Shown: positions 62,251 to 64,000 of the stretch, piece by piece | Layout: each line of letters starts with the position of its first letter | Numbering within the stretch: the first letter of the stretch is position 1 | DNA from: Bacteroides luhongzhouii | GTDB lineage: Bacteria; Bacteroidota; Bacteroidia; Bacteroidales; Bacteroidaceae | DNA: 64,000 nucleotides | Assembly: GCF_009193295.2 (NCBI RefSeq) | Contig: NZ_CP059973.1 | Location: forward strand, 3,100,001 to 3,164,000 | Reading direction: 5' to 3' | Position numbers and translations under genes: made by a program | The notes under the pieces: model-generated | Database searches by the model: none | What the model was told of the DNA's origin: nothing | The model's input: the letters and a program-made list of their open reading frames with translations, nothing else

Positions 62251-63201
62251 TCAAATTTTCTTTTCTATCTGATAGTTATTCCGTTCCGGTGCATTGCGGG
62301 AGATTAATTCGCCAAGGAAGCCGGCTAAGAATAATTGTGTACCTATAATCATTGCCGTCAGTGACAAATAGAAATAGGGAGAGTCGGTCACCAGTCGGTA
62401 GGGGAGACCGTTGGACATAGCATATAATTTACTGGCACCTACGATGATGACAGAAATCATTCCTACGAGAAACATCAATGATCCCAGCAGTCCGAAGAAA
62501 TGCATCGGTTTGATACCGAATCGGGAAAGGAACCAAAGAGAGAGTAAATCCAGATACCCATTCACGAAACGGTTTAGTCCGAATTTGGTTGTGCCGTATT
62601 TACGCGCCTGGTGGTGTACCACCTTTTCACCGATTTTATTGAATCCGGCGTTCTTTGCCAGATACGGGATATAACGGTGCATTTCGCCATAGACTTCGAT
62701 ATGCTTTACAACGTCTTTTCGGTACGCTTTTAAACCACAGTTGAAGTCGTGCAGGTTTTTGATGCCCGACACTTTGCGGGCGGTCGCATTAAACAACTTG
62801 GTCGGCAGGGTCTTCGAAATAGGATCATATCTCTTTTGCTTCCAGCCGGATACTAGGTCATAACCATCCTTGGTAATCATTCGGTAGAGTTCGGGGATTT
62901 CATCCGGGCTATCTTGCAGGTCAGCATCCATCGTTATGACTACGTCTCCTTTCGCTTCTGCGAATCCACAGTAGAGCGCAGGTGATTTACCATAGTTGCG
63001 ACGGAATTTGATACCTTTTACGTGTTCCGATTGAGCTTTAAGCTTTTCGATCACTTCCCATGAATGGTCGGTACTTCCGTCATTAACGAAAATCACTTCG
63101 AATGAGAATCCGTTGGTTTGCATTACCCGTTCTATCCAAGCATAGAGTTCGGGTAGTGACTCTTCTTCATTGAATAATGGGACTACAACTGATATATCCA
63201 T
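62251..63201 (-). CDS. GT2 family glycosyltransferase (DPM1/GtrB-like)
   Basis: 316 aa. N-terminal GT-A domain: MDISVVVPLFNEEESLPELY, IFVNDGSTDHSWEVI and TMDADLQDSPDEIPEL with the DxD motif. Two C-terminal membrane helices (LGSLMFLVGMISVIIVGASK, SLTAMIIGTQLFLAGFLGEL). It resembles polyprenyl-phosphate mannosyl/glucosyltransferases (GtrB, ArnC) that transfer a sugar to undecaprenyl phosphate for cell-surface use. It starts 32 bp after DUF4199 in the run of six leftward genes. Confidence 0.9.
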   Translation of the reverse strand: MDISVVVPLFNEEESLPELYAWIERVMQTNGFSFEVIFVNDGSTDHSWEVIEKLKAQSEHVKGIKFRRNYGKSPALYCGFAEAKGDVVITMDADLQDSPDEIPELYRMITKDGYDLVSGWKQKRYDPISKTLPTKLFNATARKVSGIKNLHDFNCGLKAYRKDVVKHIEVYGEMHRYIPYLAKNAGFNKIGEKVVHHQARKYGTTKFGLNRFVNGYLDLLSLWFLSRFGIKPMHFFGLLGSLMFLVGMISVIIVGASKLYAMSNGLPYRLVTDSPYFYLSLTAMIIGTQLFLAGFLGELISRNAPERNNYQIEKKI

Positions 63202-63233
63202 TTTTTAATAACTAATTACTTACGAATCACAAA

Positions 63234-63791
63234 TTATGATTGAGACAGTCCGTCATCTTCCGGTTTGGCCTTTTTCATTACCATCAATGCGGTAGGGATG
63301 GCCAGGATACTTCCCCAGAATACATCCCATGACAATAGTTGCATGGTGATATTAATGGAAGTAAGTGAACGGGCAGTATCTATCGTTTCTTTTATAACTT
63401 CTTTGTTTTCTATCAAAGCCGGAGTGTTGGTCATCAACTCGTCCCATAGTTGGATGTAAGAGTTAACGATAAAACCGTGATCAATGAACTGGAAATAAGC
63501 GTAGTGGGCCACGGCTACCAATAGGGAAGCAAACATATACATAAATATAGTGAAGAGCATGGCATGTGAAAATTGGATACTTCCCCCGCAAATTTTATCC
63601 CGGTACATTTTCGTGTAGTGATATCCGATGAAAGGTACGGATAATGTCAGGATTACAAATAAAAGCGAAAGGAAAGGTATGTGGAATCCCAGCGGAAATA
63701 ATATGAACTTCAATATCCAGTAGATTCCCATGTACGTGCCAAAATGCATGGCATATTTTTGTAAATAGCTTCTGTTCTCTGTCATCTTCAT
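63234..63791 (-). CDS. DUF4199 membrane protein
   Basis: 185 aa, four membrane helices (FGTYMGIYWILKFILFPLGF; SLLFVILTLSVPFIGYHYTK; HAMLFTIFMYMFASLLVAVA; WDVFWGSILAIPTALMVMKK). The order matches the Bacteroidetes DUF4199 family, often placed beside a GT2 gene. First gene of the run; a TACCTTTG -7 box lies just upstream on the minus strand (about 63807-63814). Start 63791 or Met at 63785. Confidence 0.82.
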   Translation of the reverse strand: MKMTENRSYLQKYAMHFGTYMGIYWILKFILFPLGFHIPFLSLLFVILTLSVPFIGYHYTKMYRDKICGGSIQFSHAMLFTIFMYMFASLLVAVAHYAYFQFIDHGFIVNSYIQLWDELMTNTPALIENKEVIKETIDTARSLTSINITMQLLSWDVFWGSILAIPTALMVMKKAKPEDDGLSQS

Positions 63792-63979
63792 TTATAAATT
63801 GCGCACAAAGGTACAAATAATATCGGTTGGTAGGGGAAATCTGGTTGTTAAAGTTAATAAAGCAGGGGAAGTTGCTGTCTGAATATTTTTTTTCGATTTT
63901 AATTGCTTGAAACGTAGCTTGTTAGTGTTTTGTTAGTAAAAAAGTTGTCTGCAGCTATTGCAGAATACATAAAAATGTC

Positions 63980-63987
63980 TACCTTTG
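63980..63987 (+). promoter_or_regulatory. -7 box (TACCTTTG) of a gene beyond the window
   Basis: TACCTTTG on the + strand, 13 bp before the window ends. 63815-63979 shows no gene. Confidence 0.5.
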
Positions 63988-64000
63988 CAACCGCAAAACG

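Overview
The window looks like chromosomal DNA of a gut Bacteroides (B. thetaiotaomicron/ovatus-like). The evidence is repeated TAnnTTTG promoter -7 boxes, a CepA-type class A beta-lactamase, Bacteroidales-only families (DUF3871, DUF4199, DUF6048, DUF6078, DUF6452, BT4734/BF3469 VirE, HU-like DNA-binding protein), lipoproteins and an RND pump operon. Assignments come from reading motifs and from recalled families; no database search was run.

Layout. 1-13.9 kb is mostly housekeeping: SDR fragment, YgbA-like protein, MATE exporter, RluA-type pseudouridine synthase, SGNH hydrolase, MaoC dehydratase, choloylglycine-hydrolase family enzyme, a VOC-GNAT-GNAT fusion, the beta-lactamase, SEC-C and SWIM proteins, and a nucleotidyltransferase-HEPN protein. 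14.0-23.0 kb is accessory: a VirE-type ATPase gene bracketed by about 100-bp mirrored inverted repeats and led by seven short palindromes at 22-bp spacing, then a defence island with an hsdR remnant, an intact McrBC type IV restriction pair and a decayed helicase-nuclease. 23.1-34.8 kb is conserved: Zn-dehydrogenase, LMW-phosphatase-like protein, SpoU methyltransferase, mnmE, hybrid histidine kinase, nucleoside phosphorylase, floA-nfeD, PD40 protein and a TtcA-like enzyme.

35.0-46.3 kb is an integrative element of about 11.3 kb that has split a 123-codon DUF486 membrane-protein gene inside its Tyr54 codon. A large serine recombinase lies at one end. At the other end the element carries a complete, diverged copy of the very gene it broke, so the host function is probably restored. 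Inside are a tyrosine recombinase, RadC, DUF3871, a Rep-like protein, a DGQHR protein, a small cargo operon (34-aa membrane peptide, J-domain protein, two unknown proteins, a lipocalin-like lipoprotein) and two strongly folded non-coding segments.

46.4-55.4 kb is a four-gene RND efflux operon (TolC-like, HlyD-like and two different RND subunits). 55.4-58.5 kb holds broken genes (an FN3-like secreted protein with an in-frame amber codon and a VirE C-terminal remnant), a beta-propeller lipoprotein and another 22-bp repeat array ahead of an HU-like gene. 59.2-63.8 kb is a co-directional run: DUF4199, glycosyltransferase, DUF6452, DUF6048, MntP, ApbE.

The most promising observations are the disrupt-and-replace element with its folded non-coding loci and cargo operon, the recurring 22-bp-period arrays at four loci, and the inverted-repeat-bounded VirE cassette.
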